Part shown: positions 33,624-41,314 of the stretch, piece by piece
How positions within the stretch are numbered: the first letter of the stretch is position 1
How the letters are laid out: every line of letters begins with the position of its first letter
From: Planctomycetaceae bacterium
GTDB taxonomy: Bacteria > Planctomycetota > Planctomycetia > Pirellulales > Pirellulaceae
Direction: 5' to 3'
Assembly (NCBI GenBank): GCA_024642205.1
Contig: JAHEBQ010000058.1
Location: 1 to 41,314, forward strand
Length of the DNA stretch: 41,314 bases
Position numbers and translations under genes: made by a program
Notes under the pieces: generated by a model
Databases searched by the model: none
Seen by the model: only the letters and a program-made list of their open reading frames with translations
What the model was told of the DNA's origin: nothing

Positions 33624-34484
33624 GTGAATCGTCTCATTTTCGGGTGTGGATACCTTGGCTTTCGGGTCGCAAAACGCTGGTTGGAAACCGGGGATACTGT
33701 GTATTCCGTTACACGCAATGCTTCTCGAGCTGACGACCTCAATGCCCTCGGTTTCATTCCAATCATTGCGGACATTACCGATCCGGAGACCCTCGCTGAT
33801 CTACCGGAAGCAGACACTGTTCTGTTTGCCGTTGGAATGGATCGAACCACGTACTCGGATATTCGATCGGTTTACATCGAAGGACTGCGAAACGTGCTGA
33901 ATCATCTGCCAGCGTCAATCACCCAGTTCATCTACATCAGTTCGACCGGTGTCTATGGCGATTTCGGTGGTCAGTGGATCAACGAGACTTCGCCAACCGA
34001 ACCAGTCCGCGAAGGAGGCAAGGCGTGCCTGGAAGCAGAGCGACTGCTCATGGCCAGTCGGCTGGGGCAACATTCAACCATTCTTCGTTTTGCGGGAATC
34101 TATGGGCCGGACCGTGTGCCGACTCGCCAGCTGATTGAATCGAAACAATGGAAGAAACTGGCGGACCAGGGTTACTTGAACCTGATCCACGTCGACGACG
34201 GAGCTCGGATCATCGAGGAGATTTCGAACCAGCCGCCGAGTGGCGAAACGTTCATCGTCAGCGACGGCCGTCCGCCACTGCGGCGGGACTATTACCAATT
34301 TATCGCTCACCATTTCGGCCTTCCGGACATCCCGTGGGAACCGTCTGAGGCGACTCCGGAAAACTCGCGGGCTGGTAGTAACAAGCGAGCGTCGAATCAA
34401 AAACTCGTCGAACAACTCGACGTGAAGTTTAAGTTGCGCGATTACCGGGCAGGACTCGCACAGGCACTGGACGCGACCAAATAG
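33624..34484 (+). CDS. Atypical SDR / NAD(P)-dependent epimerase-like protein (YeeZ type)
   Basis: The 286-residue cytoplasmic protein opens with a Rossmann dinucleotide motif GCGYLG (7-12) and continues with VYSVTRN, a short-chain dehydrogenase pattern. FIYISSTGVYGDFGG provides the conserved Ser/Thr block. The expected Tyr-x3-Lys pair is replaced by REGGK, so the canonical catalytic Tyr is absent, as in other atypical SDRs such as YeeZ. GTG at 33624 is the start, supported by CAGGA six bases upstream. It is divergent from the HtrA gene and is followed by an MBL-fold gene about 125 bases on. Substrate unknown; a nucleotide-sugar role is possible but not supported. Confidence 0.82.
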   Translation: MNRLIFGCGYLGFRVAKRWLETGDTVYSVTRNASRADDLNALGFIPIIADITDPETLADLPEADTVLFAVGMDRTTYSDIRSVYIEGLRNVLNHLPASITQFIYISSTGVYGDFGGQWINETSPTEPVREGGKACLEAERLLMASRLGQHSTILRFAGIYGPDRVPTRQLIESKQWKKLADQGYLNLIHVDDGARIIEEISNQPPSGETFIVSDGRPPLRRDYYQFIAHHFGLPDIPWEPSEATPENSRAGSNKRASNQKLVEQLDVKFKLRDYRAGLAQALDATK

Positions 34485-34609
34485 CCAAGGTGGCTTGTTG
34501 AACCGGCGGCAGCAAGTCAATAAAATGCGGTCGATTGTACCTTGCCGAAAAACTACGCTTCACTTTCGCTTTTCTAACGCAACTGGCAGTAGTTGCCCGG
34601 AAATTATTT

Positions 34610-35392
34610 ATGCTTGAACGCAAACCGATCTTTCCCAATATCATCGAAGTCAATCACCAACTTGGCCACGTCCTGGGTTGCAACGTGTATGTGATTTATG
34701 ACGGCGAACAGTGGATCATGATCGATATCGGCTATGAAGACGTGGTCGATGAGATCATTAACCTGATCCGCGAAATTGATTTGCCGTTTTCGGGCTGCCA
34801 AAGTCTGATCGCAACGCATGCGGACGTGGATCACATCCAGGGATTGGCCAAAGCCAAACAGATACTCCGCACAACTGTCTCGGCCCATCCACTGGCAGCC
34901 GAACCGCTCCAAAAAGGAGATCGCATCAAGACGTTTGCGCTGATTGAGGCGCAGGGGATCGACATGGCCATGCCTCCAGTCGAGGTCGAAACGTTGATCG
35001 ACGAAGGGAATATCATCCAGGTTGGCAATCTCGAAATCGAAGTCTGGCTGACGCCAGGTCACACGGACAGCCAGCTCGCGTTCCGGATGGGAGATTACCT
35101 GTTCAGCGGCGACAACATTTACCGGGACGGTTGCATCGGCGCGATCGATGCACATCACGGCAGTGACCTGGTCGCGTTTGTCAGGTCCTTAGAGCGGATT
35201 CGTGAAAGCGATGTGAAATGGCTGCTGCCCAGTCATGGCCCGATTTTTCGGAAAGACAATGCGCTACTCGATGCGGCGATCCAACGCGTCGAACGCTACC
35301 TTCATATGGCCGACTTCGGCACCTGCGCCATCGATTGGCCCCTGATGGACGAATTCGAAGAAGAAATCGCTGCCGGGAAAATGCCCGGCTAG
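34610..35392 (+). CDS. Metallo-beta-lactamase-fold hydrolase
   Basis: The protein (260 residues) has the MBL fold. Its first metal motif reads THADVDHIQG: the usual HxHxDH has become HxDxDH (70, 72, 74, 75). The other ligands are present: TPGHTDSQ (His 151), FSGDN (Asp 168) and PSHGP (His 209). The replaced His may alter metal occupancy. There is no signal peptide. The ATG at 34610 is preferred; an in-frame extension to 34535 would add 25 residues unlike the family. Likely roles are thioester, lactone or phosphodiester hydrolysis, which cannot be told apart here. It is preceded by the SDR gene and followed by an exported multidomain protein, with no clear pathway link. Confidence 0.85.
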   Translation: MLERKPIFPNIIEVNHQLGHVLGCNVYVIYDGEQWIMIDIGYEDVVDEIINLIREIDLPFSGCQSLIATHADVDHIQGLAKAKQILRTTVSAHPLAAEPLQKGDRIKTFALIEAQGIDMAMPPVEVETLIDEGNIIQVGNLEIEVWLTPGHTDSQLAFRMGDYLFSGDNIYRDGCIGAIDAHHGSDLVAFVRSLERIRESDVKWLLPSHGPIFRKDNALLDAAIQRVERYLHMADFGTCAIDWPLMDEFEEEIAAGKMPG

Positions 35393-35504
35393 AACTTTCC
35401 GCCACATTGACCAACGTTGTCGGCTCGGTGGTTTCCCGGTATCGTAAATCGTCACGCTGTCGCTCGTTCACTGGACATCAAAAACGCTGAGAATCAGGGA
35501 CGTA

Positions 35505-37529
35505 ATGAGAACTTTGCTGGCTTTCCTGGTCATTACGGCGTGCCTTATACCTGCGCAGGCCGAGGCCCAGGAATTGAATTTCAACTTGCCAGATCTGGAC
35601 GGCAATCCGGTCAAACTGGAAAAGCAGGACGACGATCAGTTTACGGTTGTCTGTTTCCTGGGTGCTGAATGTCCCCTGGCAAATCTCTATGCTCCGCGGA
35701 TCAATCAGCTTGCCGTCGAATTGAAAAAGGTTCGGTTCATCGGCATTTGCAGCAACCAGCAGGACTCTCTGGAAGATCTCCGCACGTATCGCAACAAACA
35801 CCAACTTCGATTTCCACTCGTCCAGGATCGCCACAACGTCGTCGCCGATCAATTCAACGCCCAACGGACACCCGAAGTTTTTCTGCTTGATCGCGGGTTG
35901 AAGATTCAATACCACGGTAGAATTGACGACCAGTATTTTCCGGGGATCGCAAAACCCAAGCCCGACCGCCACGATCTACAAATTGCGATCAACGAATGTC
36001 TCTCGCAGATACCTGTTTCGATCGCAGCTACCGAACCCGAAGGCTGTTTGATTGGTCGTGTGAAAGAAGGGACCCAGCCTGCCAGCAACATCACCTATGC
36101 CAACCAGATTTCACGGATTCTCCAACATCACTGTTCAGAATGTCACCGTGCCGGTCAGATTGGTCCGATGGAATTGACTCAATACGAGGAAGTCGCTGGG
36201 TGGGCTAACATGATCGTGGAAGTCATCGATGACCACCGGATGCCACCATGGCATGCTGACCCGAACTACGGTGAATTTATCAATGAACGCCGCATAACGA
36301 CGGCGGAAAGACAAATGGTTCGGGACTGGGTCGCCGCGGGTATGCCCAAGGGTGATTTGTCCGAACTTATTCCGAAACGCCAGGTCGACAACCCAACCAA
36401 TTGGCGTTTGCCGAGGGAGCCCGATCTTGTGGTATCCATGCGTTCCAACCCGTTTGACGTCCCGGCAGCAGGAGTGGTGGAATACCAGTATTTTGTCGTC
36501 GATCCCGGATTTTCCGAAGACAAGTGGGTCACCGCGGCTGAGATCCTGCCGGGTGACCGCAGTGTTCTTCATCACAGTATTGTGTTTGTACGTCCTCCTG
36601 ACGGAACCGAGATGAGCGGAATTGGCTGGCTTGCCGCATATGTTCCCGGCCAGAGCGCCCCTTCGTACAACCCGTTGTTTGGTCGCAAGATCCCCGCGGG
36701 ATCGCGATTTGTCTTTCAGCAGCACTACACTCCCAATGGGAAGCCAGCCACCGACACGACAAAGATCGGGCTGATTTTTGGGAACGAACAAGAAATAGAA
36801 AACGAAGTCTTGACATTGTTGGCGCTGGACCAGGAGTTTGTCATTCCACCGGGCGTTGAAGATCATCCGGTCAGGGCAAAATTCCAGCGTCTGCCCCAGC
36901 AGGGAATCCTCCTGGGTATTGCTCCACATATGCATTATCGCGGCAAGACATTTGAACTGACCGCCGATGTTTTCAACGATGACGTGGCCACTGGCGCGGC
37001 GGGAACATCGCGAAGAACGTTGCTCCTGGTTCCCAACTATGATTTCAACTGGCAGCCCATCTATCAATTTCGAGACCCGATTCCCTTGGACAGTATCAAA
37101 TCAATGGAGTTTGTCGCTACCTTTGACAATTCGGAAAAGAACCGTGCCAACCCGGACCCGACACGGCAAGTAATCTGGGGCGATCAAACCTGGGAAGAGA
37201 TGGCTGTTGCATTTGCCATTGTTTCCCAGCCTCGTGCCGTCAAACGGAAACGTTCCCGCATTCTGACCGCCAGCCAGAAACAGGCCCTGGAAAAGCGCCA
37301 GGTACTCCTCCGGCACAAGGTGAACAAGTTTGTTGATGCCTATTTCCAACGATTTGATGCCAACTCGGACGGCCGAATCAATTCGTCCGAATTACCGCGG
37401 TCCGTTCGCGACCATGGCGTCATGCAGATTGACGACAACGGCGATCGAATCATCACCCGTGAAGAAGTGACGCGTGCGGCAGGTTTGCATTTTGAAAACA
37501 CACTGCCTCATGAACCAACCGTTGACTGA
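35505..37529 (+). CDS. Exported redoxin / cytochrome c / copper-monooxygenase-like / EF-hand fusion protein
   Basis: Signal peptide to about residue 22. Residues 25-165 form a redoxin domain with a single Cys in GAECPLANLYAP (Cys 56). A c-type heme site CSECH (210-214) follows, with Met 246 in DDHRMPPW as a possible axial ligand. From about 300 to 575 there is a PHM-like copper domain: HH at 356-357, His 407 (QQHYTPNG), HxH at 475/477 (APHMHYRG) and Met 566 (TWEEMAVAF), which correspond to the ligands of the two copper sites of peptidylglycine monooxygenase. Two EF-hands end the protein (618-629 and 643-654). Such fusions are typical of planctomycetes. A role in oxidising an extracellular substrate with electrons through the heme is inference. 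A good AGGGA site precedes the ATG. Confidence 0.85.
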   Translation: MRTLLAFLVITACLIPAQAEAQELNFNLPDLDGNPVKLEKQDDDQFTVVCFLGAECPLANLYAPRINQLAVELKKVRFIGICSNQQDSLEDLRTYRNKHQLRFPLVQDRHNVVADQFNAQRTPEVFLLDRGLKIQYHGRIDDQYFPGIAKPKPDRHDLQIAINECLSQIPVSIAATEPEGCLIGRVKEGTQPASNITYANQISRILQHHCSECHRAGQIGPMELTQYEEVAGWANMIVEVIDDHRMPPWHADPNYGEFINERRITTAERQMVRDWVAAGMPKGDLSELIPKRQVDNPTNWRLPREPDLVVSMRSNPFDVPAAGVVEYQYFVVDPGFSEDKWVTAAEILPGDRSVLHHSIVFVRPPDGTEMSGIGWLAAYVPGQSAPSYNPLFGRKIPAGSRFVFQQHYTPNGKPATDTTKIGLIFGNEQEIENEVLTLLALDQEFVIPPGVEDHPVRAKFQRLPQQGILLGIAPHMHYRGKTFELTADVFNDDVATGAAGTSRRTLLLVPNYDFNWQPIYQFRDPIPLDSIKSMEFVATFDNSEKNRANPDPTRQVIWGDQTWEEMAVAFAIVSQPRAVKRKRSRILTASQKQALEKRQVLLRHKVNKFVDAYFQRFDANSDGRINSSELPRSVRDHGVMQIDDNGDRIITREEVTRAAGLHFENTLPHEPTVD

Positions 37530-37579
37530 GCCGTTGGATTTGGAAAAAGTTCGTTGACGCATGGGAAGGCACACACGTT

Positions 37580-39910
37580 TTGTTCAAACGTTTCAGAATT
37601 TCGACGGGGTGGATCGTTCAGCGCCGTTGGTTGACAGCTTTATCCATTGCCGTCATCAGCACGATTGCCGTCGGCGGCTATGTTGCACCGGATTCGATTG
37701 TTGAATGGTTCAAGACAGTGGTCGAGCGACCGGACGAACCCAACGAAGACCAAAACGATCGTCTCAACAAAATCGTCGAAGAAGTCGATTATCGGCCACC
37801 GCCGCGAGTTGATACGATTCAATTGTCCGGATACGACGCCATCATGGTCGTTGAATCAGATGCCTTTTTTACACCGGAAGGAGCGGACGCGATTCGCGGG
37901 GTTGTTCGTCAATTGAAGTCACAGGATTATATCGACGAAATTCTGTGGATGGACGAGATTCCCGTTCTGAATATCTTCGGCCTCAACGAACCACTCCTGC
38001 CGGGCAAAGAAGCGGCAATGGAGAGATTTGAAATTTCCCGCCAAAAGGCCCATGATCACCCGCTGGTCAATGGTCAGCTTCTTTCGGCCGATGGCAGAAT
38101 GTTGTTGTTGATGATCAACGTCAACTACCTATTCATCGAGAACGACGAAACATTCACGTCGGGCATGCGGGACGTGGCCGAGGCTGAGCTTGCCAGGCAT
38201 CCCGGCGTGGAAATGAAATTTCTGGTCACCGGAAAGGTACCGGTCGACCTGGCAGTCAAGAGTGCTCGGGAGGAAAACCGGTTGAAATACCAGGTGATTG
38301 CCTACGGGATGATAATACTGTTGAGCATGATTCTGTTTCGAGGAGCCACAGCGGTTTTCGTGGTCGCATTGGCGCCGTTCCTGGGAGTCTTTTGGACGCT
38401 GGGGTTCGTCCGGTACTTCGCGTTTCAAATGAACCCTTTCAATGATGTTGTCCTGCCGATCCTCGTTGCGCTGGTTGGGTTTACCGACGGAGTGCATTTG
38501 ATGGTGCAGATTCGGCGCGAGCGATCGTCCGGGCTGGGCCCGTTTGCCGCGGCCCAGGAAGGTGTCCGGAAAGTCGGGTTGGCTTGTTTCCTGACGTCGC
38601 TGACAACCGCCGTCGGATTCGGATCCCTGGTGCTGGCCAACCATGAACTGGTTCGCGAATTCGGGTATTGTTGCGTGATTGGAGTCGCGCTTTCATTTCT
38701 TGCGGTTGTCCTCTCGATCCCTTTGGTCTGTTCAACCTGGCTGGGACAGCGAATCCACCTGGGACACGGCAAGGGGTATATCGATCGGAACATGAACCGG
38801 GTTGGTCGCGTCGTTGAATTCGTGCTCAAATATCCGCAGCGAATCAGCACCCTGGGGATCCTGGTGACCAGCGTTTGTTTCCTGACATCGTTGACACTCC
38901 GGCCAGACGATCGACAGGGTAATATGCTCCCGCCGCGCAGCGAACCGGCGATCGCGCTCCAGGAAATGGATCGTTCGATGGGCGGACTGGAGCAAGCTCA
39001 AATCGGGATTACCTGGAATCGAGAGGGCGAGGACGGAAACGGCGGAGCGGAACTACTGACCGTGTTAACGGAAGTTCATCAGCTACTGGCCAAAGAAGAA
39101 CTGATTGGTCATCCGATATCGATTCTCAACCTGCTTGACGCCTTGCCGGGCGAAGGAAGAATTGAAGACCGTGTTTCGCTGTTGGAATTATTACCACCAT
39201 CGCTCAAGCGGAGTTATTACACTCCCGAGCATCGCGAGGCGCTGGTCACGTTTCGTGTACAGGACCTGGGCATTGCCCGCTACGGTCCGGTTTTTGAACG
39301 AATCGAGAACGGGATGCGGGAGATTTGCTCTCACCATGAAAATTTCTCTTTCTTTCTGAGCGGACGTCCGATTTTGCGGTGGGAGAACATCTACCAGATC
39401 GTCGTCGATTTGGTGACAAGTCTCGGGACGGCTGCCGTCATCATTTTCGGTATTCTGGCAATCGTGTTTCGTTCCTTACGAATTGGCCTGATTTCCATCT
39501 TCCCGAATGTGTTTCCCCTGTGCGTTGCCGGAACCTATCTGGTGCTTGCCGGTCAAGCGCTGGAAATTGTGACGGTTTGCGCATTTACGTGTTGTCTGGG
39601 TATCGCGGTGGATGACACGATCCATTTCCTGACGCGGTATGCCGAAGAAAAAAAGGAAACACCGGACGAGAGCGAAGCCATTGAGAAGGCATTCACTTCC
39701 GTTGGGACAGCGCTGGTAATAACGACATTGGTTTTGGTTTCGGGTTTCATAACCGTTTTGTTCAGTGACGCCCGTGATCACCGCCTGTTTGCATCAATGG
39801 GAGCCATTACCGTTGCTTCGGCGCTGGTCGGTGATCTGGTTTTTCTTCCCGCGATTCTGAAGACCTTTGCGAAGAAAGACCAGGATGAATTGAAACGCGA
39901 TTTCGACTAG
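37580..39910 (+). CDS. RND-superfamily exporter (MMPL/HAE3 type)
   Basis: The protein (776 residues) is a proton-driven inner-membrane exporter of lipids or hydrophobic compounds. It has two repeated halves: an N-terminal helix (WLTALSIAVISTIAVGGYVA), a periplasmic domain, a helix bundle starting near 237 (VIAYGMIILLSMILF) with GFTDGVHLMVQIRRER around 300-315, then a second periplasmic domain and a second bundle from about 615 with GIAVDDTIHFLTRYAEE. These two internal Asp/His motifs are typical of the superfamily. The start is TTG at 37580 with GGAAGG about ten bases upstream. It follows the redoxin-fusion gene by 50 bases and may share its transcript; the carried substrate is unknown. Confidence 0.9.
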   Translation: MFKRFRISTGWIVQRRWLTALSIAVISTIAVGGYVAPDSIVEWFKTVVERPDEPNEDQNDRLNKIVEEVDYRPPPRVDTIQLSGYDAIMVVESDAFFTPEGADAIRGVVRQLKSQDYIDEILWMDEIPVLNIFGLNEPLLPGKEAAMERFEISRQKAHDHPLVNGQLLSADGRMLLLMINVNYLFIENDETFTSGMRDVAEAELARHPGVEMKFLVTGKVPVDLAVKSAREENRLKYQVIAYGMIILLSMILFRGATAVFVVALAPFLGVFWTLGFVRYFAFQMNPFNDVVLPILVALVGFTDGVHLMVQIRRERSSGLGPFAAAQEGVRKVGLACFLTSLTTAVGFGSLVLANHELVREFGYCCVIGVALSFLAVVLSIPLVCSTWLGQRIHLGHGKGYIDRNMNRVGRVVEFVLKYPQRISTLGILVTSVCFLTSLTLRPDDRQGNMLPPRSEPAIALQEMDRSMGGLEQAQIGITWNREGEDGNGGAELLTVLTEVHQLLAKEELIGHPISILNLLDALPGEGRIEDRVSLLELLPPSLKRSYYTPEHREALVTFRVQDLGIARYGPVFERIENGMREICSHHENFSFFLSGRPILRWENIYQIVVDLVTSLGTAAVIIFGILAIVFRSLRIGLISIFPNVFPLCVAGTYLVLAGQALEIVTVCAFTCCLGIAVDDTIHFLTRYAEEKKETPDESEAIEKAFTSVGTALVITTLVLVSGFITVLFSDARDHRLFASMGAITVASALVGDLVFLPAILKTFAKKDQDELKRDFD

Positions 39911-40259
39911 TGTTGTATCGTCGAGGGTTCCGTTGCGAATCGAGCGATTGGCGACTGGAACGAGTCCGCTGCGGCGTGACCACGACAAAATGTCCAACCT
40001 GCGGACCTAATCAGCGATAGCAGGCATAACCTGGGCAAACTTTGCGGGTTGTGTGGTTCGCATTATCGCTCATGTACCGATATTGTCGAACAAACGGTTA
40101 ATCCAACTTATCACATGTGCCGATTCAAATACGGTTCAAGACCGTTGACGATTGGTTTAGTTAGCCTTGAAACCAGCTCGTTGAAACCCAATCAGCCATC
40201 GCATAACCCGTCCATACGCAGCGCGATTCGTCGCACTGTCTTTGAGGAGGAAAAACTCC
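39911..40259 (+). other. Upstream region of the small Tyr-rich protein gene
   Basis: These 349 bases hold no supported gene. Near the end a strong ribosome binding site, GAGGAGG at 40243-40249, precedes the ATG at 40260. A small in-frame piece encoding KCPTCG (around 39990) is too short to support. No clear promoter motif is identified. Confidence 0.45.
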
Positions 40260-40583
40260 ATGATCCGTCGTTTATTTGTTGTTGCGATTTGCGTATGTGC
40301 ATTCGCAGCCATCGGTCAATCAACCGCACAAGCTCAACAGCCTGCCTACGGCGCCAACTGGGGTCAACAAGGTTCGCGGAACATGGATCGGTTCTATCAT
40401 TACCCCTATGTAACCTACCCACAAAACTACTGGGGCAACGAGTATTTTCGAAGTGCCGACAGTCTGTATTACCGGTACCCGGCCGAAATGCGAGTTCCTG
40501 TTTACAACAAACAGTGGCATAACTACTATCCAACGCCAAGACGTTACCACTTTGGACACCACTTCATTACAGACGTGTTTTAG
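40260..40583 (+). CDS. Small secreted Tyr/His-rich protein
   Basis: The 107-residue product has a signal peptide (RRLFVVAICVCAFAAIGQSTAQAQ) and a mature part of about 80 residues rich in Tyr, His, Asn and Pro, with motifs MDRFYHYPYVTYPQNYW and PTPRRYHFGHHF. I know of similar small exported proteins in planctomycetes but not of an established function; a structural or metal-binding envelope role is possible. The ATG at 40260 is chosen because GAGGAGG lies about ten bases upstream; the frame extends back to a TTG that would overlap that site. A strong terminator follows the stop, suggesting a short, abundant, monocistronic message. Confidence 0.75.
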   Translation: MIRRLFVVAICVCAFAAIGQSTAQAQQPAYGANWGQQGSRNMDRFYHYPYVTYPQNYWGNEYFRSADSLYYRYPAEMRVPVYNKQWHNYYPTPRRYHFGHHFITDVF

Positions 40584-40605
40584 ACAGATCGATCATGACT
40601 CACAC

Positions 40606-40640
40606 AAAAGGCCATCGGATTTACCGGTGGCCTTTTTTTT
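40606..40640 (+). terminator. Rho-independent terminator, probably bidirectional
   Basis: The sequence AAAAGGCCATCGG-ATTTA-CCGGTGGCCTTTTTTTT folds into a GC-rich hairpin (one internal A/G mismatch) followed by eight T. It lies 23 bases after the stop of the small secreted protein gene. On the minus strand the same hairpin ends in TTTT, so it may also end the ruvA transcript from the other side. Confidence 0.9.
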
Positions 40641-40817
40641 GTGGGCCAGCAGCATTTCCAGATCCAGCTTCCACATTTGCCAATTGCCTTGGCGGGAGGT
40701 TTCGACCTGGCTGTTGTCACTCGTTGACGGGCCAAACAAGCGGAAACGCAGCGTGAAGCCATCCCATGCATGTTGCGCTGTTGAAAATACGGAGCGTCAC
40801 GTCCGGGCAAGCCATTT

Positions 40818-41314
40818 CTACCTGCTGGCTTGTTCGTAGACGGCCTGCAGAAGTTCCTCGACGTTTTTGAAATTTTGTTTGCCGGAGATCGGTCCTGCCA
40901 TTAGTTTTCGGGCTTCGGATTCGGCATGTCCCAGAGCCAGGAGTATCTGGTAGGTTTCATCGACGATACTGCGCTCCGTATTCGTTTGGGAGTCTTCGGT
41001 GTCGCGCTGAACCAGCAACGCGAATTTTGCCATTTTACGGCGCAGCTGGGCCACGATCTTTTCGGCCATCGCCGAACCGATGCCGGGCATGGTTGTCAAT
41101 GCTTTGACGTCCTGTTGCTCGATTGCGTGAGCGATGTCCTTGACCGGACGGACCATCGCCCGGAGTGCCTTTTTTACTCCCAATCCCGGGACCGAGCAGA
41201 ACAGTTCAAAAAACTGACGTTCGATTTCGCTGTTGAAGCCGATCAGCCGTGGTGTCATTCGGCCGCCTTTTTGCGGATTTCCGTCGATGTACTGGATCGT
41301 GTGCAAACTGACTT
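40818..41314 (-). CDS. ruvA: Holliday junction branch-migration protein RuvA (5' end beyond the window)
   Basis: RuvA binds Holliday junctions and directs the RuvB motor during recombination repair. The window has about the last 165 residues. The N-terminal OB-fold is only partly present (HTIQYIDGNPQKGGRMTPRLIGF, then ERQFFELFCSV). The two helix-hairpin-helix motifs are complete: SVPGLGVKKALRAM and TMPGIGSAMAEKIVAQLRRKM. A flexible linker and the small domain III (SIVDETYQILLALGHAESEARKLM) follow. The reading frame stays open across the right edge (...V-S-L-H-T), so the true start lies outside. Family length is about 200 residues, which fits roughly 35 missing. A short unexplained region separates its stop from the terminator. 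Confidence 0.93.
   Translation of the reverse strand, partial: VSLHTIQYIDGNPQKGGRMTPRLIGFNSEIERQFFELFCSVPGLGVKKALRAMVRPVKDIAHAIEQQDVKALTTMPGIGSAMAEKIVAQLRRKMAKFALLVQRDTEDSQTNTERSIVDETYQILLALGHAESEARKLMAGPISGKQNFKNVEELLQAVYEQASR

Overview
The window looks like a chromosomal segment of a planctomycete, most likely a Pirellulaceae-type genome (Rhodopirellula relatives). The grounds are a secreted sulfatase, a leucine-rich-repeat lipoprotein, a fused redoxin / cytochrome c / copper-monooxygenase-like / EF-hand protein, a type II secretion-like locus with several large pseudopilins, and long spacers between small operons. This placement is inferred from gene content; there is no rRNA here. I see no tRNA, rRNA, CRISPR array, insertion sequence or phage gene, and base composition looks even throughout by eye.

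Layout. Positions 1-2803: the start of a gene leaving the left edge (minus), an LRR lipoprotein (minus) and a divergent Cys/Pro-rich exported protein. Positions 3088-5005 (minus): a DksA/TraR-type zinc-finger protein, LspA and a HisN-type phosphatase. Positions 5395-6706 (plus): dapB and a small CxxC protein. Positions 7130-10412 (minus): DUF952, thiC and a QEGLA/DUF1704 putative metallopeptidase. Positions 10569-16010 (plus): three exported proteins, namely a sulfatase, a thioredoxin-like protein with a helical tail, and an S15 peptidase.

Positions 16314-29314 (plus) form the main system: three pseudopilins, GspL-like and GspM-like platform proteins, a PilT-like and a GspE-like ATPase, GspF, a small exported coiled-coil protein, a secretin and a TPR-like lipoprotein. 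Together they would make an inner-membrane platform, a pseudopilus and an outer-membrane pore, which would suit a bacterium that exports hydrolases such as those encoded just upstream.

Positions 29620-33335 (minus): a PepSY membrane protein and a tandem pair of HtrA-like proteins. The upstream one has a complete Ser-protease triad. The downstream one appears to be a pseudoprotease, with His changed to Ser and Ser changed to Cys, a PDZ domain inserted inside the protease fold, and charged and coiled-coil extensions. Positions 33624-39910 (plus): an SDR protein, an MBL-fold hydrolase, the redoxin/cytochrome/PHM/EF-hand fusion and an RND exporter. Positions 40260-41314: a small Tyr-rich secreted protein with a strong terminator, and ruvA (minus) running off the right edge.

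The observations most worth following are the active/inactive HtrA pair with the inserted PDZ, the reduced secretion locus with two ATPases and a possible GspC/PilP substitute, and the perfect inverted repeat plus palindrome ahead of the S15 peptidase gene.
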